A stretch of 64,000 bases of DNA from Scytonema millei VB511283 (GTDB lineage Bacteria > Cyanobacteriota > Cyanobacteriia > Cyanobacteriales > Chroococcidiopsidaceae), in the NCBI RefSeq assembly GCF_000817735.3, contig NZ_JTJC03000003.1, positions 620,001 to 684,000 on the forward strand. The letters are read 5' to 3'. The translations under genes were made by a program, and so were the position numbers. This document shows positions 53,382-61,194 of the stretch, in pieces. Position 1 is the stretch's first letter. Each line of letters opens with the position of its first letter. Under the pieces are notes generated by a model. It worked only from the letters and a program-made list of their open reading frames with translations. It was not told the DNA's origin and made no database searches.

Positions 53382-54548
53382 TCAAAACCGCAAAATCTCG
53401 CGATCGTAATTGATTGGTGTGGGTTCGATTTCCCAAACTAAGCCTTCGCCTGGAGCAAGGGAGACTTCGACAAATAAACATTCTACAGGTTTACTAGCTG
53501 TATCTTCGTTGCCCTCAAATGCTTGTAAGTCTTCGGTCAGCAAGCGTAGTGTAAATCCGGCGGGAATGGAATCGCCCATAGCATGACGTAACTCAAATCG
53601 CCAGACTCCCCCTGTGCGAGGCATGACTCGTAATTCATACTGCTGCTGGGCAATAATCATGTGGCGAGTCAGCAAAACTTCTGGAAAGAATTGTGTCGTC
53701 CCTCTTGCTGCCGCGACGACCGCTGGTTGCCAGGTGCTTTGTCCCCACCCCATCTGTCTTGCTGCGTCCGATACTCCGGTTTGCAGCCATTCTAAAACTG
53801 ACCACTGTTCGGGATGTCCCAAACGGTGATGGTAAAGTTTTTGTCGCCAACCGCCATGCGAGATCAACGCGCCCCACAATTGAAACGGTACTGCTAAGCG
53901 CGGATTCACAACTTCTGAGTTGCCCAGGCGGGGAATTAAATTTTCTGCCTGTGCTAAGGGAATGGCGGGTAACGTTGCCACTGTCCGGCGCGTCGTTTCA
54001 GTAATACCGAGTTGTCTGCCTACCCACAACACGCTCATGTTTTGAATCACATGGGCTTCATCCAGGCAATAGCTGCGGTCTTGGGAGTCGTAGCTGCCGT
54101 TTTGTTTGAGTTGTTCGTGAGTAGCGTAACCCCAAATTCTAATAGATGCACAATCGGGGTCTACTTGTACGCCAAAGTAATAATCGGCAACCCAGTCGGG
54201 AATGTCTACCCATTCTTGAGGCACGCGCAGTTCGCTTAAGTCAATTGTCTCGGTAGGGACTAAGACTATCCGCATTCTGTCCCAAGCTACGCCCGTTCCA
54301 TTGACGAATTCCCAGATGCTAGGTAGAGCGGTGAAACTCGGTACAGCTAGAGCTTTTCCAGCGTGTTCTTCCCGCAACCAGGGTAATATAGTCTGGAGGC
54401 AAACTTGATTGAGATAGGCGTTCCAACGACTGCTGGGATGAGAACAAGCTTGGCTGCGCTGCCATGCCTGCGATCGCACCAAATCGGACACTTCCAGCCA
54501 CACCTGTGTCGGATCGGTCAAAGTTAGCGAGTTAGGATCGAAGGTCAT
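53382..54548 (-). CDS. DUF1822 family protein coupled to a sigma factor
   Basis: 388 residues from the ATG at 54548, which overlaps the sigma-factor stop (ATGA); the frame extends 17 codons into the sigma gene. It belongs to DUF1822, a cyanobacterial family without known function. Typical stretches are QVWLEVSDLVRSQAWQRSQA, TIDLSELRVPQEWVDIPDWVADYYFGVQVD and the C-terminal RLLTEDLQAFEGNEDTA. No membrane segment is seen. Coupled translation with the sigma gene suggests a partner, perhaps a regulator of the sigma factor. Confidence 0.8.
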   Translation of the reverse strand: MTFDPNSLTLTDPTQVWLEVSDLVRSQAWQRSQACSHPSSRWNAYLNQVCLQTILPWLREEHAGKALAVPSFTALPSIWEFVNGTGVAWDRMRIVLVPTETIDLSELRVPQEWVDIPDWVADYYFGVQVDPDCASIRIWGYATHEQLKQNGSYDSQDRSYCLDEAHVIQNMSVLWVGRQLGITETTRRTVATLPAIPLAQAENLIPRLGNSEVVNPRLAVPFQLWGALISHGGWRQKLYHHRLGHPEQWSVLEWLQTGVSDAARQMGWGQSTWQPAVVAAARGTTQFFPEVLLTRHMIIAQQQYELRVMPRTGGVWRFELRHAMGDSIPAGFTLRLLTEDLQAFEGNEDTASKPVECLFVEVSLAPGEGLVWEIEPTPINYDREILRF

Positions 54549-55759
54549 GAGGTAGACTCCATGAGCGAGGAGGGACGGCGGTAATGTACCTGCAACCATT
54601 CCTCTAAAACTGTGTTGATATTATTGAGTACCTCTGATGTCAGAGTAATATGCAATGTCTCTTGACTCCATTTTGCCAAAGCCAATAACATGCTTTCCCT
54701 AGCTCTAGTGAGGCGGCGAGAAACTGTATATTGTTTGGTGTCGATCGCCTTAGCAATTTCCTGTTGGGTGAGTCCTTGTCCGTAGTACATTTGCATAATT
54801 GTCTGCGCTTGCGAGTCCAATTTGGCGATCGCTTCTGCTAAAGCTGCTTGCATTTGAGTTTGTCGCGATTGCTGTGTTTTCTGTTCTTCAACAGCAATCA
54901 TTTCATTGAGATAATTATCTTGCTCGAAACTACCTAGATCGTCGAGAAATGCTCCTGATTCTTGCCCTGGTTTTGGAGCATCGATCGATACGAGTGAGGG
55001 ATAAAGGTAAGACCGTGCGGCTTTGGCACAGGCAACCAGCCATTTTTCTAACGTCTGAGCGTTACATTCTGCTCCTGATGGGTGGAGTTGGGTAATGCGC
55101 TCTTGATTGTAAAGTTTAGCGATCGCCTCCCAAGTCTCAGATTCTGGTTTAGGCAACTGGCGGGTTCCCGTGGGGTGAGTCGGGACGTAAAGTGTTTTGA
55201 AGCAGTTCCAGGCAAGGACGTAACGGTTAATCACTTCTACACCTAGTCCGGTATTTTGTAAAGACTCTACCAGTCTTTTTTGACTCAAACGACGCAGCAG
55301 CGACCAATTTGTCGAAATATCAACTTCCTGCTGTTGGCGCAGCAAATCTTTCAGGACACTACTAAAAATGGCACTGGCATAGCTTTTAAATCCGTAACCC
55401 AATTGGGGATTAAAGCCTTTTAGTACCTTATCAAAACGGGCGATCGCCATTTGAAAGCAATCGGACAAGGTGTATTGGGACGAAGTAAAGCTAGCGCTAG
55501 TTTTATGCGCCGTCCAGTAGCACACTTCCTGCAAGTAAGCAGTAAGGTGTGCCTTAGCCAAACTCTCAGGCTGAGTTTGCCACAATTTATACCAGTAAAG
55601 AACCCAATAGTTTTCCGCCGCCTCCATTTGCGGAGATTGTGCCAGCCTAGCTTGCATACTCCGCCGCAAGTGCGGATCGCTGACCCAAGCTCGGAAGCGG
55701 TCTGCGTCAAATTGCAGAAAGGTCGAAAAGATTTCGATAATGCCTTGACGGGGACGCAT
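54545..55759 (-). CDS. Alternative sigma-70-family factor
   Basis: 404 residues. Region 2-like sequence lies around 110-140 (ARFDKVLKGFNPQLGYGFKSYASAIFSSVLKDLL). Region 4 lies near 320-375, with AIAKLDSQAQTIMQMYYGQGLTQQEIAKAI and the recognition helix QYTVSRRLTRARES. The long N-terminal and middle segments are unlike housekeeping SigA; this is a group 3/4-type factor that is seen in cyanobacteria. Its operon partner is the DUF1822 gene. Target promoters are unknown. Confidence 0.82.
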   Translation of the reverse strand: MRPRQGIIEIFSTFLQFDADRFRAWVSDPHLRRSMQARLAQSPQMEAAENYWVLYWYKLWQTQPESLAKAHLTAYLQEVCYWTAHKTSASFTSSQYTLSDCFQMAIARFDKVLKGFNPQLGYGFKSYASAIFSSVLKDLLRQQQEVDISTNWSLLRRLSQKRLVESLQNTGLGVEVINRYVLAWNCFKTLYVPTHPTGTRQLPKPESETWEAIAKLYNQERITQLHPSGAECNAQTLEKWLVACAKAARSYLYPSLVSIDAPKPGQESGAFLDDLGSFEQDNYLNEMIAVEEQKTQQSRQTQMQAALAEAIAKLDSQAQTIMQMYYGQGLTQQEIAKAIDTKQYTVSRRLTRARESMLLALAKWSQETLHITLTSEVLNNINTVLEEWLQVHYRRPSSLMESTS

Positions 55760-55892
55760 GAATCAATCGCTCACGTTAGTTGCATAACACAGCAGAGGTA
55801 AACCTATCAAATAAATGAAGGTACTTAACCACCTATATAAATAAAACCCACCAGTTCAACCTAATTTCAGTATTACAAAAGGAGAGATCCCT

Positions 55893-56162
55893 ATGTTCGC
55901 ACCAATCGTACTCAAAAGTAATATCTGCCAATGGTTAGAAAGCCTAGAAATTCACAATCCCAAATTCGCTCATCTGTTTTGTCAGTTAATTCCCGCACGG
56001 TGTCCTTTTGAACGGACAATTACCTGCTTTGGGCGCACGCTGGTTCACATTCCACCACTATGTAAGTTAAATCCTTTCTACGAACAGATCGTTTACCTCC
56101 GCTTCAAGTGCCTGTGCTTCCTAGCAGACGAGTGTGGTGAAGATGTTACAGTTTATTGTTAA
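55893..56162 (+). CDS. Mo-dependent nitrogenase C-terminal-type protein
   Basis: 89 residues of the small cyanobacterial family named after the Mo-nitrogenase C-terminal domain. The family pattern is clear: ICQWLESLEIHNPKFAHLFCQLIPARCPFER, then HIPPLCKLNPFYEQIVYLRFKCLCFLADECGEDVT. Despite the name, such proteins occur without nif genes, and none is seen here. AAAGGAG lies eight bases before the ATG. Function unknown. Confidence 0.85.
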   Translation: MFAPIVLKSNICQWLESLEIHNPKFAHLFCQLIPARCPFERTITCFGRTLVHIPPLCKLNPFYEQIVYLRFKCLCFLADECGEDVTVYC

Positions 56163-56164
56163 AC

Positions 56165-56226
56165 GGCGGGAGTCGGGAGTCGGGAACTAGCTGACCAATG
56201 ACCAATAACCAATGACTAATGACGAA
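56165..56226. repeat. STRR arrays (GGGAGTC and ATGACCA types)
   Basis: Two to three GGGAGTC heptamers follow the stop, then CAATGAC/CAATAAC units (56190-56222). Confidence 0.8.
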
Positions 56227-56233
56227 ATAAGCA

Positions 56234-56347
56234 ATGGCACAGATTGGGTTATGGATGCGAAAGATAATTGCTAACACTGTCCCAGGACTATTGTGGATGC
56301 ATCTGGTGTTGGCGCAGGACGAGCTATTAACCCGTGCTGAAGTCTGA
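56234..56347 (+). pseudogene. Possible remnant of a FecR-like gene start
   Basis: A 37-codon frame MAQIGLWMRK ... MHLVLAQDELLTRAEV. Its exported-looking end matches the cleavage region of the FecR-like protein at 57317 (LAIAQSDLLTQAEIYKLV). After the stop, in-frame codons no longer follow the family. It is probably a truncated paralog; a tiny secreted peptide is the alternative. Confidence 0.4.
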
Positions 56348-56459
56348 GAAATTAGATACCTTGTATACAACGCGATCGCGGACAGATTGCGGACAGATTT
56401 ACGCTTCCTCTGCTAGTTGGGATCGGGCGATGAAAGGGATATAAAAGCGATCTAACCCA

Positions 56460-57317
56460 TCATCTCCGACTCGGCACAGATGGAAAACCCTGAAATACAT
56501 TCTGAGGATTTGTTGTAATATCTTTCGGTTCTTCTTGAACGGTACACGGTACGATCTGCTCGAAACCGGGTGGGGGTTCTGCTTCTTCGCGGAATTGATC
56601 TTCTAAAGCTGCGATCGCCTGATTTCGGACTGTTAAAATCGTATTTTGTGCTTGTGGCGGGAGGCTATCGCTCGGTGTTTCTTCCGCCGTGCCTAAGTCA
56701 GCCGCTAGATTGCAGGCTTTGTAAAATCGCCTCAAGCTCATATCTTTTACGGCTGTCAATTCTCCTTGTTTCACAGCCGTGCGCTGTCCCGCATCTAAAA
56801 CCACTACCCCTTCACCCCCAGAAGTGGCAACAGTCACGGGGACTTGGGGGTTTTCGGTTAAAACTCCAATCGATGTCGTATGTTTATCTGAATTATGCTG
56901 CACCCATACGGCTGTTCCCGGCGCTGTGACTACAGCTTCTGGTGTCACGACAGTACCGCTCTCATCTCCAGGTGGAAAAATAAACAAGCCAGTACCGTTA
57001 CGCAACTGAAAACTACGGCTACCAGGTACAAAGCGAAAAATAGCATTTCCCCCTAACCGCACCAGCGAACCTTCATTAAAAACTAAATCTGCTCTAGCGA
57101 GGGGAGCAGTTTTGACAGCATCGAGAGGCTGAACCATGTCTGCAACTTGAGCCGATCGCGGCGGTTGGTTTTTCAGCCATAATTGGACTCGATTGACTAA
57201 TTTATAAATTTCTGCTTGAGTTAACAAATCTGACTGCGCGATCGCCAGACTGCCGAACATGGCGACCAGATTACCAGCGATAAATCCTGGCGCGAACGAA
57301 CGTTGCCACCACTTCAT
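56460..57317 (-). CDS. FecR-domain exported protein
   Basis: 285 residues from the ATG at 57317, which has AAGGAG eight bases before it and begins MKWWQRSFAPG; the longer frame enters repeats. The signal peptide ends SLAIA-QSDL. Residues about 80-200 form a FecR-type beta domain (LVRLGGNAIFRFVPGSRSFQLRNGTGLFIFPP, VVTPEAVVTAPGTAVWVQHN). In cyanobacteria such stand-alone FecR-domain proteins are periplasmic, and no sigma or TonB partner is adjacent. It diverges from the small secreted-protein cluster that begins 270 bases away. Confidence 0.82.
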   Translation of the reverse strand: MKWWQRSFAPGFIAGNLVAMFGSLAIAQSDLLTQAEIYKLVNRVQLWLKNQPPRSAQVADMVQPLDAVKTAPLARADLVFNEGSLVRLGGNAIFRFVPGSRSFQLRNGTGLFIFPPGDESGTVVTPEAVVTAPGTAVWVQHNSDKHTTSIGVLTENPQVPVTVATSGGEGVVVLDAGQRTAVKQGELTAVKDMSLRRFYKACNLAADLGTAEETPSDSLPPQAQNTILTVRNQAIAALEDQFREEAEPPPGFEQIVPCTVQEEPKDITTNPQNVFQGFPSVPSRR

Positions 57318-57369
57318 CAAAATTATCTCCTTAACTATTAGGAACTTATACAACTCAGTCAATGTCTTT

Positions 57370-57568
57370 TTGGAAGGGAGTACGGAGACAAGGGAGAGCT
57401 GAGGGAGCTGAGGGAGAGAAGAGAGCTGAGGGAGCGATCGGGAGCTGAGGGAGCAATTCAAAATTCAAAATTCAAAATTTCCCTACACCCTACACCCCAC
57501 ACCCGCATCGATCGCACCACGCAACACTGATAACTGATAACTGACAACTGACAACTGACTGACAGCTA
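57370..57568. repeat. STRR arrays (GAGCTGAGG, CAAAATT, CCTACAC and TAACTGA types)
   Basis: GAGCTGAGG units (57388-57452), AAAATTC units (57457-57480), CCCTACA (57482-57502) and TAACTGA/CAACTGA (57527-57566). The region lies between divergent genes and therefore holds the promoters of both. Confidence 0.85.
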
Positions 57569-57589
57569 AGTGCAAAGGAAGGAATGACT

Positions 57590-57940
57590 ATGAAAATCGA
57601 TCGCATCCTCAAAACTGGTTGCAGCGGTTTAATTTTAGCTGCTAGTTTCGGATGGCTTTGTCTGCCTGCCCAAGCCGATAAGATTATTCAAATTAACACG
57701 CAAATTACCGGACAAGATGGTAATAGCAACACTTCGGTACAACAATCCTCTCAAACAGCCGAAATTGACAAAAAGGGGATTAAAACGAAACTCGATCGCT
57801 CCGGTGACTATGACTATTTGCAAGATTCCTCCGAGACTTCTCGTCAAGACAAGCTGAATCGAGGAAATAACCAATCGATTCATCGGAACGGCAAGAAAAA
57901 TCCTGCGGTCGATCGCGACATTATGATTTACCCCCGCTAG
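57590..57940 (+). CDS. Small exported Q/N-rich protein with curlin-like motif (1)
   Basis: 116 residues. The ATG at 57590 is chosen because AAGGAAGG has correct spacing to it; the ATG at 57584 is too close. The signal peptide ends LPAQA-DKII. The mature start has QINTQITGQDGNSNTSVQQSSQ, with a Q-x-G-x2-N-x-S-x2-Q motif as in curlin repeats and in the two paralogs downstream. The second half is degenerate and rich in Ser, Arg and Asn. Only one clear repeat remains. A G-rich hairpin overlaps the stop codon. Confidence 0.65.
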   Translation: MKIDRILKTGCSGLILAASFGWLCLPAQADKIIQINTQITGQDGNSNTSVQQSSQTAEIDKKGIKTKLDRSGDYDYLQDSSETSRQDKLNRGNNQSIHRNGKKNPAVDRDIMIYPR

Positions 57941-57950
57941 TATCTGGGGG
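57931..57950 (+). terminator. Possible terminator at the end of the first small exported gene
   Basis: CCCCC and GGGGG arms around a 10-base loop (CCCCCGCTAGTATCTGGGGG), followed by GATTTTC. The stem is short and the T-run weak. Confidence 0.35.
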
Positions 57951-58257
57951 GATTTTCATTCGAGCTTTTAGGTGACTCATTTCCGATCGCTAATAGCTAC
58001 AGCCAATTTTCAATGCTTTGGCGCGATCGCGTCAAATGTAAGCGTACATTGCGATCGCCTCTTCTTTTTCTCTCTGGTGTCAAAAAAATTTTGCTTTCTT
58101 TCCGAAATGAGGCACAACTTTTCTGATTAACTGTAATAGTGATGCAGCAAGTAACCAAAAACACTTGCTCATCTGTGGAACAAATCTCTAAAAACCTCCG
58201 ACATGAAGGCTATCGTCCTTCTGAGGACAACAACCAAGTGCAAGTGAAGTAACAAAA
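57951..58257. other. Spacer between the first two small exported genes
   Basis: About 300 bases with HIP1 sites and AT-rich stretches, no gene seen. It probably carries the promoter of the next gene. Confidence 0.4.
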
Positions 58258-58635
58258 ATGACAAACAAAAATCTCAGAACCAATCTTAACGCCGGACTCA
58301 AAACAGGTTTAGTTGGATTAATAGCTGCTGCTGGCTTTGGTCTAATTGCTCTGCCCGTCAAAGCTGACGAGATTAACCAAGGTAACACGCAAACCACCGG
58401 ACAGGAAGGCTACAGAAATACTTCTGTCAACCAAAATACTCAAACGGGTGAAATTGAGGAAACTGAAACCAGATTTGGTCGTCCAGATCGTAGAGAAGGT
58501 CGTCCCGATCGCAACTCCATCAACCAAGGCAACGACCAACTCACCGATCAATATGGTGATGGGAATACTTCTGTCAACCAAAACACTCAGGATGCTCGGA
58601 TTCGCCGCGACCGCTTCGAGGTTCGCGATCGCTAA
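58258..58635 (+). CDS. Small exported Q/N-rich protein with two curlin-like repeats (2)
   Basis: 125 residues with a signal peptide ending LPVKA-DEIN. The mature chain has two copies of the unit INQGN-Q-T-Q-G-N-TSVNQNTQ: residues 39-62 (QEGYRNTSVNQNTQ) and 88-111 (DQYGDGNTSVNQNTQ). They are separated by an Arg/Glu-rich linker (FGRPDRREGRPDR). The regular Q-x-G-x2-N-x-S-x2-Q pattern resembles the amyloid-forming repeats of CsgA-type curlins. No Cys is present. Strongly similar to the protein at 59277. Curli-like assembly is an inference; no csg secretion gene is seen here. Confidence 0.7.
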   Translation: MTNKNLRTNLNAGLKTGLVGLIAAAGFGLIALPVKADEINQGNTQTTGQEGYRNTSVNQNTQTGEIEETETRFGRPDRREGRPDRNSINQGNDQLTDQYGDGNTSVNQNTQDARIRRDRFEVRDR

Positions 58636-58762
58636 CCCTATCCCCATCCTGCAATAGGTTGGGCAATGCTCCTCACACACACCTGTAACGCGATCGGATT
58701 TGACGACCCTCAACTACAGAACTCATCTCACAAACCGATCTTAGTCGAAGGAAGTCACGCAC

Positions 58763-59191
58763 ATGCTATACACCACTTCACATACAGAAGTGAAGAGAAT
58801 TTTCTCAACTTGTTTGCTCGGTCTAGTTGCTGCTACCAGCATTGGATTGAATTCCCTTCCCGCGCGTGCCGATGTCACCAGTCGTAGCAGTTCTTCTAAC
58901 AGTGCAACAGCGAGCGATGGTGGCAGCGTCAACCAAACCACTCGGCAAACAAATATCATTCAAAGTGACGGTTCGGGAAATCATACATCAACTCAAAATT
59001 CCCGTGTCAGTGGCTCTGCAAGCGGTGAAAACAACCGCATAGATCAACAAATCGACCAATACAGCGACCAAGATCGACGTGGTGACAGCACGAACAGTAC
59101 CACCAGACAAAACGCTCAAAGCGATGCTGTGACGAACGGAACCGATAACCGCATCCAGCACAAGATCGACCAATTCATTCGACGAAGATAA
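58763..59191 (+). CDS. Small exported S/N/Q-rich protein (3)
   Basis: 142 residues with a signal peptide ending LPARA-DVTS. The mature chain is almost free of hydrophobic residues: SSSSNSATASDGGSVNQTTRQTN, QSDGSGNHTSTQNSR, then NNRIDQQIDQYSDQD and NRIQHKIDQFIRRR. Loose versions of the Q-x-G-x2-N motif recur, and the NR-I-Q-IDQ segment appears twice. AAGGAAG lies eight bases before the ATG. A more divergent member of the same set. Confidence 0.65.
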   Translation: MLYTTSHTEVKRIFSTCLLGLVAATSIGLNSLPARADVTSRSSSSNSATASDGGSVNQTTRQTNIIQSDGSGNHTSTQNSRVSGSASGENNRIDQQIDQYSDQDRRGDSTNSTTRQNAQSDAVTNGTDNRIQHKIDQFIRRR

Positions 59192-59276
59192 AAATCCGTA
59201 AGGAGTTGACAGTTAACCGTTAACCGTCAACTGTCAACCAACAACCAACAACTAAGTGCAAAAAGAAGGAAAAATT

Positions 59277-59630
59277 ATGACAACCATCAAATCTACTGTT
59301 AAAGCTGGTCTAGTTGGAATTATTGCTGCTGCTGGCTTTGGATTGCTGGCTCTGCCTGCTAAAGCAGACGAGATTAACCAAGATTCAGTCCAAACCACCA
59401 TACAAGAAGGAAATAACAACACTTCGGTTAACCAAAGCACTCAAAACGCTGAAATTGATAAATCTGAAAGAAGATTTGGACGGCGTGGTGGTGCAGAGCG
59501 TTCGAGAGATGTTATCAATCAAACCTCCGATCAATTGACCGATCAATTTGGTAGCGGTAACACTTCTGTCAACCAAAACACTCAAGATGCTCGGATTCGC
59601 CGCGATCGCGATGTATTCCATCGTCGTTAA
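59277..59630 (+). CDS. Small exported Q/N-rich protein with two curlin-like repeats (4)
   Basis: 117 residues from the ATG at 59277 with AGAAGG before it; a GTG seven codons earlier is less likely. The signal peptide ends LPAKA-DEIN. Two repeat units (QEGNNNTSVNQSTQ and DQFGSGNTSVNQNTQ) surround a basic linker (RRFGRRGGAERSR). Nearly collinear with the protein at 58258, including the common end DARIRRDR. These two are recent duplicates; 57590 is an older relative. Confidence 0.7.
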   Translation: MTTIKSTVKAGLVGIIAAAGFGLLALPAKADEINQDSVQTTIQEGNNNTSVNQSTQNAEIDKSERRFGRRGGAERSRDVINQTSDQLTDQFGSGNTSVNQNTQDARIRRDRDVFHRR

Positions 59631-59704
59631 GTGGTAGTTAATGGTTGAGAGATGACGGCTAGCCGTCATCTCTCAACCGCAATTATTAGTGCAGGTATCT
59701 GCTC

Positions 59705-60091
59705 ATGATGAACAAAAAGTCGATTTCAGTCTTGGTTGCCTCTATTTTCCTAGTGTTACCAATGGAAATGGCAAAAGCAGGCAACGTAGAAATTCGGTCG
59801 AGCAACGGAGGGTCAACGGTCGTTCGGGGTGACAAAATCCGCGTTACCAATGGCAACTCTCAAGTTACAATTCAACGCAATCGCCCAGCCGTGAGAAGTA
59901 GCAATCGCTGGCGGCGGATCTACAATACTCGTACCAGACGCAGCCCGTGGAGTGTCAGCCCCCAAGTCCGGCGGACGCAAACCAGCTGTAGAGGCGGGAG
60001 TACTTACAGTCACCAAAGTTCTTCCACGACAACTTCTTCTGGTAGTGGAGTCAGCCGCACTCAAACTTCTTCCACGACCTCTTGCAGATAG
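59705..60091 (+). CDS. Small exported protein with Cys-bracketed Ser/Thr-rich tail (5)
   Basis: 128 residues with a signal peptide ending EMAKA-GNVE. The middle is basic with beta-like repeats (RSSNGGSTVVRGDKIRVTNGNSQVTIQRN). The C-terminal 35 residues SCRGGSTYSHQSSS ... GVSRTQTSSTTSCR begin and end with Cys. They match the C-terminus of the lipoprotein at 60142 in the pattern C-x3-x-YSHQ-x-S-TT-SSG-GVSRT-SSTT-C. The same strand and short spacing suggest cotranscription with the neighbours. Confidence 0.65.
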   Translation: MMNKKSISVLVASIFLVLPMEMAKAGNVEIRSSNGGSTVVRGDKIRVTNGNSQVTIQRNRPAVRSSNRWRRIYNTRTRRSPWSVSPQVRRTQTSCRGGSTYSHQSSSTTTSSGSGVSRTQTSSTTSCR

Positions 60092-60141
60092 CCGAGCAAT
60101 TCCTTAAATGTTTGCCTTTCTTCGGTAAATAGGAGCTAAAA

Positions 60142-60360
60142 GTGCGGTTCAAATTTTGGTTACTCGGCTTACTCGGCGTTACCACTTTGTCTATGGCTGC
60201 TTGCGCGATCGAGCAACCTCGTGCAATTGATAATTCTCAAGTTCTAAAAACTCGAACTGATTGTAACAAAGGTAATTATAGCCACCAGCGATCGCAGACC
60301 ACTGTTTCTTCTGGTGGCGTTTCTCGCACCTACAGTTCTTCATCAACAACGTGCGAATAA
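60142..60360 (+). CDS. Small lipoprotein with the same Cys-bracketed tail (6)
   Basis: 72 residues. GTG start with AGGAG six bases before it. The N-terminus LGLLGVTTLSMAAC is a plausible lipoprotein signal (lipobox Cys at 21). The C-terminal part DCNKGNYSHQRSQTTVSSGG then VSRTYSSSSTTCE repeats the tail of the preceding protein. The two Cys could form a disulfide. Not recognised as any named family. Confidence 0.62.
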   Translation: MRFKFWLLGLLGVTTLSMAACAIEQPRAIDNSQVLKTRTDCNKGNYSHQRSQTTVSSGGVSRTYSSSSTTCE

Positions 60361-60394
60361 CACTACAAATCGACATTCCACACTAGGAGAAAAA

Positions 60395-60790
60395 GTGAGA
60401 TTTATGAAATTTAAATTTTTGTCCCTTGGTTTATTTTCCCTTTCTACTGTATTGGCTTTAGGTACGACAACAATTAAACCCGCCCAAGCTGTATGTACTG
60501 CAACTGACGTGAACGTGCAAGTTGGCGTATCTAGAGAGCCAGCCGAGCAAAACAACGAAGCTAGCGCCGAGTTTGACGAAAATTGCTACAACAACAATAG
60601 CACTCACACGTCTACTCAAGTCGGTCAAGGCGATCGCGTCAGACAAAATCGCCGCAGCGAACATAAACTAGGTGGTCGTGAAGGCGACAACAAATTGCGC
60701 GAAATGGGGATAGATACTCCAAATATTTATACTCCTGTCGATGTTCGCGTGAATGTACCTACTCCAGAAGGAGCTTTGGAACGCCGTTAA
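60395..60790 (+). CDS. Small exported protein (7)
   Basis: 131 residues from GTG 60395, chosen because AGGAG lies five bases before it and the preceding gene uses the same arrangement; the ATG at 60404 is the alternative. The signal peptide ends KPAQA-VCTA. The mature chain has CTATDVNVQVGVSREP and the Asn/Thr-rich NCYNNNSTHTSTQVGQGDRVRQ, a loose version of the cluster's Q/N motif. It ends with NIYTPVDVRVNVPTPEG. Two Cys may pair. Confidence 0.6.
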   Translation: MRFMKFKFLSLGLFSLSTVLALGTTTIKPAQAVCTATDVNVQVGVSREPAEQNNEASAEFDENCYNNNSTHTSTQVGQGDRVRQNRRSEHKLGGREGDNKLREMGIDTPNIYTPVDVRVNVPTPEGALERR

Positions 60791-61194
60791 ATCAGTTGTC
60801 AGTTATCAGTTATCAGTTATCAGTAGGGTGGGCGTTGCCCACCTAGTACTTAAATTCTATGCATCAAACAAGACTGCTAGAATGCAAATCATCTTAATAT
60901 CTGAATAGTTGATTCCTGGTTCTTCTTTATAAGATATTTCAATTTTTTTGAAGTTAATTCCACAAATCCTCTCACCCTTTTGTACACTTAATTTATACAA
61001 AGGGGTGTTTCAGTTATCAGTTATCAGAAGGAGTCGTAGGGGCGGGTTCACCAAATCTCTCTGACTTCGACGAAGATTTCGGGTGAACTCGCCCGTACAA
61101 GAGTCAGAAGAATGTAATTACAATCTCTTCCACACCCCGCACCCCACACCTACACCCTACACCCCACACCCCATTTTTCACTCCTCGCTTAAAA
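60791..61194. repeat. Spacer with STRR arrays and two palindromic elements
   Basis: CAGTTAT heptamers (60794-60823), then GGTGGGC-GTT-GCCCACC (60827-60843), a short dispersed palindrome also hinted at near 15297. CAGTTAT units recur at 61011-61027. A full REP-like element of the GTAGGGGCGGGTT family (arms 61036-61052 and 61082-61098) follows, then CCCTACACC units at 61130-61170. No gene is seen. Confidence 0.8.

Noticed and set aside
55451-55801. A 116-codon plus-strand frame opposite the sigma factor
   Set aside because: It is the shadow of the sigma-factor N-terminus, with no domain or start signal.
55893-56162. Evidence for nitrogen fixation from the Mo-nitrogenase C-terminal-type protein
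   Set aside because: The family name is historical and the protein is common in cyanobacteria without nif genes. No nif gene is present here.
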